NCBI RefSeq assembly: GCF_021347895.1
Contig: NC_067113.1
Span: 1,120,467 to 1,184,466 of the forward strand
DNA length: 64,000 nt
Direction of reading: 5' to 3'
DNA from: Acanthochromis polyacanthus
Taxonomy: Eukaryota; Chordata; Actinopteri; Pomacentridae
Below, in pieces: positions 11,030 through 23,049 of the stretch. The notes under the pieces were generated by a model that saw only the letters and a list, made by a program, of their open reading frames with translations, was not told where the DNA came from and ran no database searches. Position 1 is the stretch's first letter; each line of letters opens with the position of its first letter. The position numbers and the translations under genes are program-made.

Positions 11030-13131
11030 CTGAGGTAGTCTTGTAGTACTCGAGATCAGTCTTGGTCTCGAGACCACTTTTTTGAAGATCTTGGTCTCGT
11101 CACGCACTCAATCGCATTTTTACAAGGTCTCGTCTCGGTCTCGGGTACAGAGGACTCGGGATTTTACTGCGAGACCAGCCGAGACCATGGCTGCAGACAG
11201 CATAGCAGACAGCACTGATCTGCCTCTCAACTGTCTCATTTATTTAGTAACAGCTTTGTTGTGATTGGATACAAAACTCCCCGCTTCAAATGTAACCAAT
11301 AACTTGCTGATTTTTAATTTGGATTATTTTTACGGGCTGTCACCTACCCCGCCCCTCTCCACATGTACTCCACCGCAGTGAATGCGGGAGACGGAAGAAG
11401 AAGTCTGCCCCCGGGGAAAGAGGTCAGCTAACTCTGCTGTAATAAAGATTGGTTTTTCTAACCATAAACAGTTTATCTGTAAATCTGTAAGTTTGTAAAT
11501 ATCTATACATGTATATATAGGGAAAAGGCATGTGGGAGTGTTTTACGTTGGTCTTGTGCTTCTCATAAGCGATAAAGAGAGAGGCTACATGAAGCTCTGT
11601 TTGTTACGTCAATGTTAGCTAATGTTGGCTCTGCCTTAACAGCACATACCGCGGTACCGCTGCTCACTTGGATGAGAGAGCTACTGATGTGACAGAGGAG
11701 TGTGGAGCTCAAATTATGCACCCCGTCTATGAAACAGTTCCATCTCATGTATGCAACTTGGCCTGGCCATGTACACACTTAATTTTAGTGCCATTTTTTA
11801 GAACTAAAACACACAATTGCAGAATAAATGTGTAACTTAAATATAAATTAAATACATGTATAACACGATTTTAGCATTGAGTTCCCTTTTCTATGGCTTG
11901 GTTAATCACAATCTCTCTCACACTGGGTGTACTTCAAAGAAAAAATACACACATATCCCCTTTCTGAAAATGACTGTAATGTCAGTGTTAAAGTAAGAAA
12001 ATGAACTGGTGTGGTCATTTAATAAAATATTTTTGTGTAACTATTTGAAAAACTTGGTTGCCAAATGCTCCTGTCATGCATGCATTGTGCCGATTCACCC
12101 ATTTGTGTTTTTAATATATGTAGATGCTTCCTAAATTAATAAAGTTTTCTTTTCTGTTCATCTTACACTGTAAATAAGATTATTTTTTGATATGATTCAT
12201 TGTTATATGACCAGATGTCTTTATGATTTACAGATTCTTGAAGTACAAGGCGGGGCTGGAGAAAGATATCAAACAGCCAACTATGCAGTCCTTTACTCAG
12301 AAGGTTCAGGTCTACAGTCTACATTCACCAAGGCAGCAAGGCATCACTGAAGCCATTGTCAAAGACTTGATAGTTGGAAGCAGCCTGCCGCTTTCATTTG
12401 TGGAAAATGGACATTTTGAACACTTTCTTGAGATTAGGGTTAGGGTTGCAAATATACATCAGTCTCCAGAAGGACAATTTGTGAGAAATGGATACCAGTG
12501 TTGGCAAAGAAAGTCAAGGAAACTGTTTTGGAGAAGCTGGATACACAGTCATCTGTGTCTTTAACAATGGATCTCTGGTCTGATCGTAGGCTACGCTCCT
12601 TCCTTGGAGTGACTGCTCATGTGTGCTGCAAAACAAAAGACTCCTATGCACTTGAATCCTACCTGCTGGACTGTATGCATTTTACAGGCAGACATAGTGG
12701 GGAACAAAGCGCTTCTGCTTTTGAGGAGATCACAGAGGAATATGGCATCCATCAGAAGATAAGTTATATAATTATGGACAATGCTGCCAATATGAAATGT
12801 GCTTTCAAAGTTCACATGCCACAACAGCAGTCTGATGACATTGAGAGTGAGGAGGAGAATCTAGATGATGAACACTTGTGGGAAGATGTGACTTCAGTGG
12901 AAGACACAGAATTAGCCTGGTCTTCAGGTGAACGTCTTTCCTGCTTTGCCCACTCTCTGCAGTTAGTTGCGAATGATGGAATGAAGGAAGTTAGGGCTGT
13001 CTCTCGCACCATAGCCAGAAATTTGCGATTCACTACTCTGTTACATAGCAGCTCACAGTTCAAAGACAAGTTTGAGGCTATGTTTGACACTAGTAAGACT
13101 ATTCCAGCAGCAAACAACACTCGCTGGAACT
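11030..13131 (+). mobile_element. hAT element, 5' part, truncated by another insertion
   Basis: The left part (11030-11200) is dense in the repeated subterminal motif gtctcg/cgagac seen near the ends of some fish hAT elements. The transposase frame follows at 12234-13133. The coding sequence stops abruptly where tagggctgggcgatatggcc starts, which is the typical terminus of a different hAT-type element. The original 3' end was not found. Confidence 0.65.
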
Positions 13132-13133
13132 AG
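12234..13133 (+). pseudogene. hAT transposase, frameshifted and 3'-truncated
   Basis: A splice-acceptor-like tttacag precedes 12234. The first frame gives FLKYKAGLEKDIKQPTMQSF, resembling the linker after a BED finger. A frameshift near 12460-12475 leads into the second frame (CEKWIPVLAKKVKE, then the ATG at 12498). In the second frame, hAT catalytic-core landmarks are clear: LTMDLWSD with D25, IIMDNAANM with D94, ERLSCFAHSLQL and NNTRW. The insertion domain contains an acidic loop. The frame ends at a stop created by the junction with the next element, so the last catalytic Glu and the C-terminal dimerisation region are missing. The protein would be inactive. The N-terminal BED finger is not seen upstream. 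Confidence 0.8.
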
Positions 13134-13251
13134 GGCTGGGCGATATGGCCAAAAAATAAAATCTCAATTTTTCTTTAGTCATCTCGGACAATTACGATTT
13201 TAACCGATTTTTATTGTTTCTTTGCGGTCTGTTTGCTATAGCTAGTGCTAG
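13132..13251 (+). mobile_element. hAT-type terminal fragment inserted in the transposase
   Basis: It starts with a terminus of the tagggctgggcgatatgg type directly after the transposase codons for NNTRWN. An AT-rich region with ctcaatttttc and acgattttaaccgattttta follows, as in many fish hAT MITEs. Its other end is not seen, because a new segment begins at about 13252. Confidence 0.55.
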
Positions 13252-13589
13252 CCATGCCTAGGGTTGCCACCTTTCAGAAACAAAAATAAAGGACACCCAC
13301 CACGGCTCCTCAGGGCCACAGTTCAGTAAAATTGAAAAGACATTCACAGATTCAGACTTCCAGCATCAATAACTCATTAGATGTACATTGTTAAAACATA
13401 AACAATGCCTCTTTCCCATTGCTGCAAGGCAGACAATGTGCTACAAGCCCAGTTTTATCAAAGTAGCTGTCTTTCAAGCTGCAGGAATGAAGATAGCAAG
13501 GCACATCCCCATTGGTCGGTAACACTCAGTTCTCGTATGACATCCCGCGAGTTCGTGTTTCAAATGTCGGTCATTCCGATTGGCGAACA

Positions 13590-13651
13590 ATGAGCATGGC
13601 GGACAAGAAGCGGCAGCGCTCCATCGTTTCGTTTTTCGGGGCTAAAAGCAG
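13590..13651 (+). pseudogene. Isolated first exon of a hAT-type transposase
   Basis: The ATG at 13590 (or the better one at 13596, context gcATGGCGG) opens MADKKRQRSIVSFFGAKSR, followed by a donor AGCAG|GTGTG at 13651/13652. A basic start followed by SFFG resembles the beginning of hAT transposases with a TTF-type zinc finger, such as ZMYM1-like proteins. No downstream exon is found before 14807. It is therefore an orphan exon left in a deletion derivative. Confidence 0.45.
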
Positions 13652-14072
13652 GTGTGTATCACAGACATATGTCAAATTAAGTATCAAAACTATCGCATGT
13701 CATCAAAATAAAGTGAGCAACGCAGTGTAGGCATCGATCTCGCTTCCTTTACTGAGTTTGCTACTGTTTTGTTGTCCGCAGCGATACGAATTGACAGTGA
13801 CTGCAAAAATGGCTCCCGTTAAAACATTTAGGCACGAAAAAACCCGTTCTCATGAACGAGACAAATGATTTCAATGGAATATAAAGTTCCTAGTTTCTTT
13901 TGATAAAAGGATTTATAGAGTGCCCGAAATTATATCATTCAATGGCAAAACAAATTCTGTGTTCAAATTCTAGTTCTGTGTTCAAAAAGGTAACAGTTTT
14001 GAAAACAGAACTAACTCCTTCAGAAAACCAGTTGTTAACCCAGAGTTGAAGTTTTCTTTCACATTTTTAAGT

Positions 14073-14327
14073 AAAATGGTCTGTATTTATATAGCGCTTT
14101 ACTATACCTGCAAGGTACCCAAAGCGCTTTACATGATACATCACATTCACACATTCACACACTGATGGCGGAAGCTGCCATGCAAGGCGCTAACCACGAC
14201 CCCATCAGGAGCAATTCGGGGTTAGGTGTCTTGCTCAGGGACACCTCGAACACGACGAGGCGAGGATCGAACCAGCAACCCTTCGGTTGCAAGACGGCCA
14301 CTCTACCCACTGAGCCATGCCACCCCA
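14073..14327 (-). repeat. tRNA-derived SINE
   Basis: On the minus strand it starts ggggtggcatggctcagtgg, which contains a polymerase III A box, and has a B box ggttcgatcc (complement of 14264-14273). The body includes gagcaagacacctaac and the tail reads aaagcgctatataaatacag. Heads and bodies like this are widespread in teleosts. A worn second copy lies at 54930-55135. Confidence 0.7.
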
Positions 14328-14807
14328 GGTCGTGACATAACCTTTTTATTATAAATAAATGAAGTGGGAATTTGGTACCTAACATGTAGTTGTTTTTAGA
14401 AAAAAAGTAAAAGTCACCATTTGATTCCAGATTCAAGTCCTTTGTCATCTTTTTCAAATTTGTAATAAGAACTGATGTGGCATTTTGGAATGGATTGTGG
14501 AAATCTGACCAGAATATAATAGACTGGACTAGTTGACATGTTTTGATTGCAAGGACAAGTGGGTTTATATTTGTCATATTTTCTCCCTATCGCTAATTTT
14601 TAGAAAAGAAACATGAACATTTTATTTAATTTAGTTTTTGGAAATGGCTACAAATACAACAAAATGTGCTCCAAATTGTGCCAGAATGCCCCATTTTGCA
14701 TCTTGATTTTCAAAATTTAATTAAAATGCCCCCGGACCCCCCGAGTTGCTTCGCGCCTCTGGCGCAACCCACCACCTCACAGCCATTTCAACCCAGGGGA
14801 AACACTG

Positions 14808-16636
14808 GTGTGTAAATGGGTGAATTGGAAAATATTGTAAAGTGCTTTCAGTATGACTATAACTTCTGTTTTTATAGCATCCCTTATCGTGTTACTTTAA
14901 AAAATAATTTGGCCACTTTATGCCAGCAGAGTAACAGAAAAACTTTTCCTTTCAAGAGATGTTACTGTTGAATTTACAAATATATTGTTGCTCATAAATT
15001 CAGTGAGCACCATAAAACAGCTTCATTGAGCTGAGGTGAAGGAAGACATTTCAGAGACATATCTCAAATCCATGACACACAGAACCAAACGGTCTGCATG
15101 GCTACCTTCCACTAAAGGTAAATGAAAGTCCACCTTGAAGGAGTGCAGACTGCAGGAGTCTGCATTGTACTTCTTCAAGTGTAACGGGGTTTAGGGGTGT
15201 ATGTGTATGGATGTATATGGATATACAATATGTGCTTTGGGAGTCTCTTTCTGTCTCCTGATAGGATTAAATCAGCTGCTGCCCTTTTGAACTTCCATGT
15301 TTTCAGCAGTTCTGTGTGCACACCACAAATTTAGTTCTTAAGCCCTGACCGCCTTTCAAATCTCGGACACTTTTTCACTGCAGGGAGCTTCGCCACAGCA
15401 CAGCAGCTGGTGTCATCGCTTTAGAACTCGCCTGTGGCTCACATGCAACCCAGGATGCTTGCAGGGACCTCACAAGCACACGGTCATGCTGAGAGAAACA
15501 CGACGTCACTTTAGATACCAAGCGAGACAAAATGTTCCTTTAGGCCGTCTACATCTTTAAACCCAGCTGAAGAGGAATAATGTCTGACAGTGTGAGGAGA
15601 GGATGAAAATGCAATGACATAAAGGAGAGATGGGGATTTAAAAAAAGGAAAAACAGCACACTCTGCAAAGTCAAATGTTCTGTGCAACTATAAGCTGCTG
15701 CAGGTCTTATCAGAAAGGTGATGCAAGGTTCACTGGACATGCTGATATTTCACACAAGCCAAGGGAGGTGCTTTACTGCCATTTGTGATCATTAAAAATA
15801 CACACAGCGGGAATTAAAATGTGCAGCACTGTGAGATGCAGATAGGGGACATGACCATAACCCAAATGTAATCTCTCAATACTCCACTTTACCCTGACAG
15901 TGCTAATTACAACTGAAACTCACCCAGCACTGTTGTCAGAAAGGTGATGATTCTACTTAATGTTTACTATTGAGGCTGCAGTGGGAGGTGATGATGTACT
16001 GCTCTGCACTACATTTTAAATGATTCCTAATATACTGCCCCCCAGATGTAAGGTAATGAAGTGGGCAAAATATGAGGCACACCTTTAATCATCACACATC
16101 TGGTGTGATAGTGTATATTTATGGCAGCAGGATGGTGTATGCACATCAAATGAAATTACAGTGTGTGGTCATGGTGATATGCAAGCCAGTGCTACAGTGC
16201 TACTCAGGCCATTCTAACAGTTTCTGGAAAATAGTGGAGCTCTAACACACAGAGAAATAAGATATCCCAGGCTTTGACGCATGCAATCCAGGACGTATCC
16301 TTGAACCGATAGACTAAGGCTAAACCAGAAGGCCAGCTGAAAACTACGACTAGACAAACCAACATAAAGACTGTTGTCACCAACCTGCATAGATAGATAT
16401 TCAGAAAGAGTCATACTCTTTATGACTGAGTAAATGTAGTCTTCGGAGTTGTTGACTTTTTGTCAACTCACTTACTGATGACTGATTTTGATCTTAGGAA
16501 GCTATCTTGAAAGGGCAATCTAATTTCATGAGAATGACAAGGAAAAAGTCCTTGCATAAAAATCAAAGTAAATATAAATTAATGATTTGTTTAATGCTGG
16601 GAACTTTAATCTTAAAATAAATATATGGTATCAACT
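14808..16636. other. Gene-free stretch
   Basis: Only short ORFs without recognisable domains are seen, and no repeat boundary is evident. Confidence 0.5.
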
Positions 16637-17002
16637 GGGGCTGCACAGTGGTACAGTGGTTAACACTTTCACCTTGCAGCAAGAAGATCCCCGGTTCAAA
16701 TCACGGCCTGGGCCTGGGATCTTTCTGCATGGAGTGTGCATGTTCTCCCTGTGCATTCATGGGTTTCCTCCGGGTACTCCAGTTTCCTCCCACAGTCCAA
16801 AAATATGCTGAGTTTAATTGGTTACTCTAGATTGCCTGTAGTTGTGAATGTGAGTGTGATTGTTTGTCTGTATATGTATGTGACAGATTGGCGACCTGTC
16901 CAGGGTGTCCCCTGCCTTCACCCGAGTCAGCTGGGATAGGCTCCAGCACCCCCCGCAACCTTATTGAGGATAAAGCGGTGTATAGAGAATGGATGGATGG
17001 AT
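16637..17002 (+). repeat. SINE-like repeat with A and B boxes, near full length
   Basis: The 366-bp unit starts ggggctgcacagtgg, which holds an A box. A B box ggttcaaatc lies at 16693-16702. The conserved body follows (gcatggagtgtgcatgttc, ggtttcctccgggtactcc) and the unit ends in (ggat)n. Related copies lie at about 2610-2810, 18170-18408, 27425-27794 and 53593-53966. The ORF through it is an artefact. It looks tRNA-derived, though the exact family name is uncertain. Confidence 0.75.
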
Positions 17003-17671
17003 CTGTGCTTGGTTTGGGCAGACTACAGTTTGATAAGTTCATTAGTTTAAGTTGCTTATATCAGTGATTCAACAGAGGTAGTGAATGACATGGAAAAGGT
17101 CAAAAAAGTCAACAGCCAGACTGGAACTGGGTAAGTCATGGATGGATGGATGGATGGATGAATGTACTCAACTGGTTTCTTGCCTCTGGACAAATTTCAG
17201 CTGACCTTTCTATGTTACATTAGCATTCAATTGGAATTAATTAATTAGAAGTGTACCAAATGAGCATTGTCTCTCCATTTAATCAGTTTAATTAGTACCA
17301 CTAATTAAATCACATTGGAATGATTTGAACATCATGGACCTGTAAGTGAATTGTAATCAGTTTATGAGTCTGATTGGTCAAGTCGATTTATTTATAGTTT
17401 TAGATTGTAAAGAGAAAAACTCAAGAAGGCATATTTGTGGTGTTTTCTGTTGTGCATTTTATAGAAAACACAGACAGACAGAACATAATGAGGAAACCCA
17501 GGAGGACCAATCACCACCTCTGCCTCTGTCAACCCCAGTACACACAACTCTGCTTGATGCAGTCACACACACACACACACGCACGCACGCACACACGCGC
17601 TATTGAGCATAGGTCAAGGGCTCACTGAGCTGCTTGAGCTGCTTGAAACAGTGTTTCTTGGAGAAGTGCAA
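17003..17671. other. Gene-free stretch with short tandem repeats
   Basis: A (ggat)n run lies at about 17141-17160 and a CA/CACG run at about 17563-17600. Nothing else is recognised. Confidence 0.5.
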
Positions 17672-18997
17672 CAGGTGTAACAGGCCAGATTAACCCCCCA
17701 GTCAATAAATACCCGGGTATAAAGTGGCCAATTCTAAAGTATACCACGGCGTATACTTTAGCCTAGGCCAGTTTATGCCTGTTGACATATAAAGATTAAG
17801 CATGTTAAACTCTTAATTGCTAAGTTATTGTTTTGTTTTGTTGTTTTGGGTTTTTTTTTTTACAAAGAGGTATTCTTAGCAAGCAAATCATAATTTAAGA
17901 ACATAACTACAATTTCCTAGAGCGAATTACAATTTAAAAAGTTCAAATCAAAGGAAAAACTGAACTGCATACTAAGAAATGATGCTGTCAACAAAACATG
18001 AACAAAGAAGCTCAACACTGCCTGTTAATTTCAGTTATTACTGTATAACTGATAATATCTATTTATATTACCTTTCTATTGTGCTTAAATTAAGATTGAC
18101 TTGATTTGCGCTCCATAAATAAACCATTACATCAACACAATATCTCATAGTATATTTTGCCAAAAATTCATTCATCCGTTATCTATACATCATTTAAGCC
18201 TTATTCGGGTCACGGGGGGCTGGAGTGTATCCCAGCTGATTTAGGATGAAGGCAGGGGACATCACAGGGCTACACATAGTGACAAACCCACAGACAATTT
18301 AGAATCATTGGTTAACCACAACATGTTTTTGGACGGTGGAGAACCCAGGGAAAACCCACGCATGCACAGGGAGAACATCAAATAAACACCGATCCACTGT
18401 GCAGCCCTATCTTGCCTAAAATGTTTAATGTAATTTCATTGATTTGTGTTTAATTTAAGAAAAAATTTATTTCATTGATGTAATTTCATCTAACATGGGA
18501 TGCATTTTAGCCTGGAAGGACATAATCTGGGTTAGTCCATTTTAGCCCCCAGGGCATAAATTGGGCTAAGCTAAAGTATTCTTTGGTCAGTGGTTTCTGT
18601 TGCACACAGATCAAGTCAATCTTAGTTTAAGCACAAACCACAGACAATACACAGAGATATTACACTGAAATATTTTGTACTGAAACAACTGAAAGCAACA
18701 CCAGCCAATGTGGATGTTCTTTCATCATGTTTTGCTTAATTTTCTTTGTTTTCAATTCAGTTTTTCCTTTGATTGGAACTTTAAAATTGTAATCAGCTCA
18801 AGGACATTCTAGTTATGTTCTTTCAGAATGATTTGTTTGCTGAGTGTACCTCTTTGTAAAAATAATAATAATAATAATAATAACAATTTAACAATAAAGA
18901 GTTTAACATGCTTAATCTTTATGTGTCAACAGGTACACTGGTTAGTTTATACTCGGGTATACTTTGGTCGGGGGGTTAGTCTGGCCTGTTACACCTG
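17672..18997. mobile_element. Foldback element with ~450-bp imperfect inverted arms
   Basis: The left end reads CAGGTGTAACAGGCCAG and the right end (18981-18997) is its complement. Similarity continues inward over most of 17672-18115 against about 18585-18997. Matching blocks include aaagattaagcatgttaaac, ttttacaaagaggta, aatcaaaggaaaaactgaa and taagattgacttgat. The centre carries a degraded SINE (18170-18408). There is no coding frame and no clear target duplication, so the superfamily is unknown. It is non-autonomous and large for a MITE. Confidence 0.75.
18170..18408 (-). repeat. Degenerate SINE-like copy in the centre of the foldback element
   Basis: The minus strand matches the SINE-like family at 16637-17002 (cacggggggctggagt, atcccagctga, gcatgcacagggagaac). 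The part around the B box is missing. It appears to have entered the spacer of the foldback element. Confidence 0.65.
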
Positions 18998-20201
18998 TAC
19001 TTATAACCATGAGTTATAGTCATTGGTGCACAAATAATCTATGGGCTTGATTTTTAATAGGGAAAATTCCACTGAAATGACTCAGGTTTCATTGTGTTTT
19101 TCCTGGTCATCACCAGCACAGACTGAAAGTACTTTTTGTTTGTGCTACGTTCAGTCTGAGCGAAACTCAGTGATGGAAGCAAGGACTGTTGAATTTATCA
19201 CAATTGTGGTATCCTATATTTAAAAAAAAGCACAGTAACTAAAAGTGAACTGTGCTCTGTGTAACATGAATGTGGTGGGTAAATTTGATATTTCACATGG
19301 TGGCACTACAAGCAAGTTTAGAAATGATCCTGGGGGAGTATGGTATCCACAGTGAAAACAGACTGGGACCTAGTTTTCAGCAATATGTTGCTCTGGTAAA
19401 CAGAACCTCAGCACCAAAGGACAGAACAAGTGATTGAATCATCATCTTTGGGCATCACTAACATTTGAGAAAATACAAACTGTGTTTGCTGCGCAGCAGA
19501 AGGCTTTTCCTCACCACAGATTTACCAGCAAATGCTAAAGTATTCTAGGCTGATTCAGGCTTTGATAAAACTGCTTCAGCAGCTGTAGCCCTATATTTAC
19601 ATGCTAGCTGTAACCACAAATCTCTATCCTATCTCATGTTCCTTAGATTTGATGCTCTTCCATATCCTGGTTTTATATATTTGATCTTCAGTAATCAAAG
19701 GAAGCCTGACAAAGCATTAATGCTTTTTCTGTCAGTTTCACATGGTAATGACATATTTCCTCCTGGGAGCTGCCCGCTACAACAACAGCCTGCTGCAGTT
19801 GCCAGAGGTCAAGTGTCTTGATTGTGTCTACCTGTCTGCCTGCCACTGTCTAGTCCCTCTCCCTCTCCCTCTCCCTCTCTCTCTCTGTCTCTCTCTCCAT
19901 GTAAGGCTGTGAGTCTTCTGAGACATGTCAGCTTTAATGGACCACAAATACACAAAGGGAGCAATATGGTTAATGAAAGGAGAAATGGGAAAAAGAGACC
20001 GCAAGCTGGAAAAAAAAGTGAAAGAGAGATACTGGATTTGAGAAGAAAAGGATAACTAAAAAGACTGTTATTTCAAATGAAAAACCTGCTCAATCCAGTC
20101 TCAGTCAGTCAGTGAAATACAGATGTCAAGATGTAGCACCCAGTTGGAGGAGCCAGTTAATGTTAGCTTGTCCCAGTTTAACTGATTTAGAATTGTAAGT
20201 A
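18998..20201. other. Gene-free stretch with a CT-rich tract
   Basis: 19855-19900 is a (CCCTCT)n/(CT)n low-complexity tract. The remaining ORFs have no recognisable domain. Confidence 0.5.
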
Positions 20202-21826
20202 CAGTGCCTTGCGAAAGTATTCGGCCCCCTTGAACTTTTCAACCTTTTGCCACATTTCAGGCTTCAAACATAAAGATATAAAATTTTGATTTTTTGTCAA
20301 GAATCAACAAGTGGGACACAATCGTGAAGTGGAATGAAATTTATTGGATATGTTATACTTTTTTAACAAATAAAAACTGAAAAGTGGGGTGTGCAATATT
20401 ATTCGGCCCCTTTACTTTCAGTGCAGCAAACTCACTCCAGAAGTTCAGTGAGGATCTCTGAATGATCCAATGTTGTCCTAAATGACTGATGATGATAAAT
20501 AGAATCCACCTGTGTGTAATCAAGTCTCCGTATAAATGCACCTGCTCTGTGATAGTCTCAGGGTTCTGGTTAAAGTGCAGAGAACATCACGAAGACCAAG
20601 GAACACACCAGGCAGGTCCGAGATACTGTTGTGGAGAAGTTTAAAGCCGGATTTGGATACAAAAAGATTTCCCAAGCTCTAAACATCTCAAGGAGCACTG
20701 TGCAAGCAATCATATTGAAATGGAAGGAGTATCAGACCACTGCAAATATACCAAGACCCGGCCGTCCCTCTAAACTTTCACCTCGAACAAGGAGAAGACT
20801 GATCAGAGATGCAGCCAAGAGGCCCATGATCACTCTGGATGAACTGCAGAGATCTACAGCTGAGGTGGGAGAGTCTGTCCATAGGACAACAATCAGTCGT
20901 ACACTGCACAAATCTGGCCTTTATGGAAGAGTGGCAAGAAGAAAGCCATTTCTCAAAGATATCCATAAAAAGTCTTGTTTGAAGTTTGCCACAAGCCACC
21001 TGGGAGACACACCAAACATGTGGAAGAAGGTGCTCTGGTCAGATGAAACCAAAATCCAACTTTTTGGCCACAATGCAAAACGATATGTTTGGCGTAAAAG
21101 CAACACAGCTCATCACCCTGAACACACCATCCCCACTGTCAAACATGGTGGTGGCAGCCTCATGGTTTGGGCCTGCTTTTCTTCAGCAGGGACAGGGAAG
21201 ATGGTTCAAATTGATGGGAAGATGAATGGAGCCAAATACAGGACCATTCTGGAAGAAAACCTGTTGGAGTCTGCAAAAGACCTGAGACTGGGACGGAGAT
21301 TTATCTTCCAACAGGACAATGATCCAAAACATAAAGCCAAATCTACAATGGAATGGTTCACAAATAAACGTATCCAGGTGTTAGAATGGCCAAGTCAAAG
21401 TCCAGACCTGAATCCAATCCAGAATCTGTGGGCAGAGCTGAAGACTGCTGTTCACAAACGCTCTCCATCCAACCTCACTGAGCTCGAGCTGTTTTACAAG
21501 GAAGAATGGGCAAGAATTTCAATCTCTCGATGTGCAAAACTGATAGAGACATACCCCAAGCGACTTGCAGCTGTAATTGCAGCAAAAGGTGGCGCTACAA
21601 AGTATTAATGCAAGGGGGCCGAATAATATTGCACGCCCCACTTTTCAGGTTTTTATTTGTTAAAAAAGTTTAAATATCCAATAAATTTCGTTCCACTTCA
21701 CGATTGTGTCCCACTTGTTGTTGATTCTTGACAAAAAATTACAATTTTATATCTTTATGTTTGAAGCCTGAAATGTGGCGAAAGGTTGAAAAGTTCAAGG
21801 GGGCCGAATACTTTCACAAGGCACTG
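20202..21826 (+). mobile_element. Complete Tc1-like element
   Basis: The 1625-bp element is bounded by TA on both sides (20200-20201 and 21827-21828). Ends read CAGTGCCTTG and its complement. The inverted repeats are long, about 200 bp, and highly similar (caagtgggacacaatcgtga in the left arm and its near match in the right). A single transposase frame fills the interior. It appears young by structure, but the transposase is defective. Confidence 0.9.
20631..21608 (+). pseudogene. Tc1-like transposase with catalytic Glu changed to Gln and lost start codon
   Basis: The open frame gives 325 residues from a GTG. The same frame extends 14 codons upstream to an ACG at 20589 where family members normally start with ATG, so the expected protein would be about 339 residues. 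The paired helix-turn-helix region (GYKKISQALNISRSTV; GRPSKLSPRTRRRL) comes first, then the catalytic domain with the first Asp in VLWSDETK, GGGSLMVWACFS, and the second Asp in FQQDNDPKH. The third DD34E position reads NPIQNLW: Gln264 (codon CAG, 21420-21422) replaces the Glu. Spacing from the second Asp is 34 residues. No internal stop or frameshift exists. Without the Glu, cut-and-paste activity is not expected, although end binding could survive. Confidence 0.85.
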
Positions 21827-22540
21827 TATATTAATCTGATGATTTAGAAAAAGTACATCTTTAGCGAATTATTCAGCTGTTTAGGCTTTAGGATTGAACT
21901 TACGTATTATTTCAGCTTAATTAATATGATCTGTGGTATAAACATTTGATTTAGATTCATTAATTCATTGACTTCATTTACGTTGTTGTATTTCTACAAA
22001 ACTAATGCGGCTTGTATAAAGTTTGCATTCATTTTTAATTCTTTATCTGCGTTTGTCAGGTCTACTTTGTACCAGAGTCAGTCCAAAGACAACATTTGAA
22101 GCTCCTCCCACTGACATGGGTTAGGATGAAATTTCATCATGTTTCACACTGTTCTCATTATCATTAAACAAATCAATCATGACTTTACTTAGCCTGAATT
22201 AACACAACCAGCAACTGCTTGTCATATTTGTTTTCTTTCAACTACAAAATCTATGGAGAATTTTAATTATCAAACAGTCCATGCTGGGAAGTCTGTTAGT
22301 ATTCCAGTACTGTTTTTAAAAACTGAATTTAATTGATTTAGCTGAAGGAACTCTCAGCATTTTAACTGCAGTCTGAGTGACACCTTTTTGGGTCGCCACA
22401 GTATTAAACACAAAGCAATCATGACCAAAAGTCTACATGCACTTTAAGACTATGTATATCTTAGTGATCTTAAGTGTCCAATCATTCCTACAACTTAAAA
22501 AATTTCTATGACAGAATAATTGAAACACATATATGTCTTT
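21827..22540. other. Gene-free stretch
   Basis: Nothing is recognised here. Confidence 0.45.
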
Positions 22541-22764
22541 GTCACAAAAGTGACTAAGAAAAGTCTGACCTAAACCCCATCAAGAATCTGAGGACTGTGC
22601 TGAATAAACAAACCTGCATCAAAAAGCCAACCAATTTAGCTGAACTGCACCAATTCTGTCAAAACAAGTGGTCAAAGCCACAATGAAAAACTTGCCAGTG
22701 GATAGCTACCTAAAGTGCCAAATTGAGAGGAAAATGCCCAAGGTATGTCTACCCAAATATTAGA
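22541..22764 (+). mobile_element. Tc1/mariner transposase fossil
   Basis: One frame over 22560-22680 gives LNPIKNLRTVLNKQ followed by TNLAELHQFCQNKWSK. This is the C-terminal part of a Tc1-type transposase, with the third catalytic residue decayed to Lys. No termini or N-terminal part are seen. Confidence 0.6.
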
Positions 22765-23049
22765 CTTGCAATATGCATAATTTTGTCCCAGCAGATGTAG
22801 TCACATTTCCAGAAGACCTGTTATAAATGCATGACTGTTTCTGTGACAAAGATGCATGGGTTTCAGTGATTCCATCACTGAAAATTCAGTAATGCTGTAG
22901 GAGTCTTTGGAAGCCCAAGATTGCCATGATGTACATGGTCTTTGCAAGAGGATGTAAACATTCCTTTATGACTGTATCTTCTCATACGTGCATGCCCATG
23001 TTCTTCTGCCTTACAGGTTTATATACTTGAACTGCTTGGGCTAATCAAT
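22765..23049. other. Gene-free stretch
   Basis: No feature is recognised. Confidence 0.4.

Larger units (their letters stand above)
13252..14807 (+). mobile_element. hAT-type sequence with one 5' transposase exon
   Basis: The left side starts ctagggttgccacctttcag, a terminus type I associate with fish DNA transposons. The right side ends at 14796-14807 with the complement of cagtgtttcccc, a classic hAT terminus. The two ends do not match, so at least two elements are probably joined here. The interior holds an exon (13590-13651) and a tRNA-SINE (14073-14327). Confidence 0.5.

Noticed and set aside
12432..12450. Telomere-like gattagggttagggtt in the hAT transposase
   Set aside because: Only about two TTAGGG units, in frame in a decaying gene; too short to call an interstitial telomere.
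14155..14577. 140-codon minus-strand ORF
   Set aside because: Much of it lies in the tRNA-derived SINE; it has no domain and is a known kind of SINE-driven artefact.
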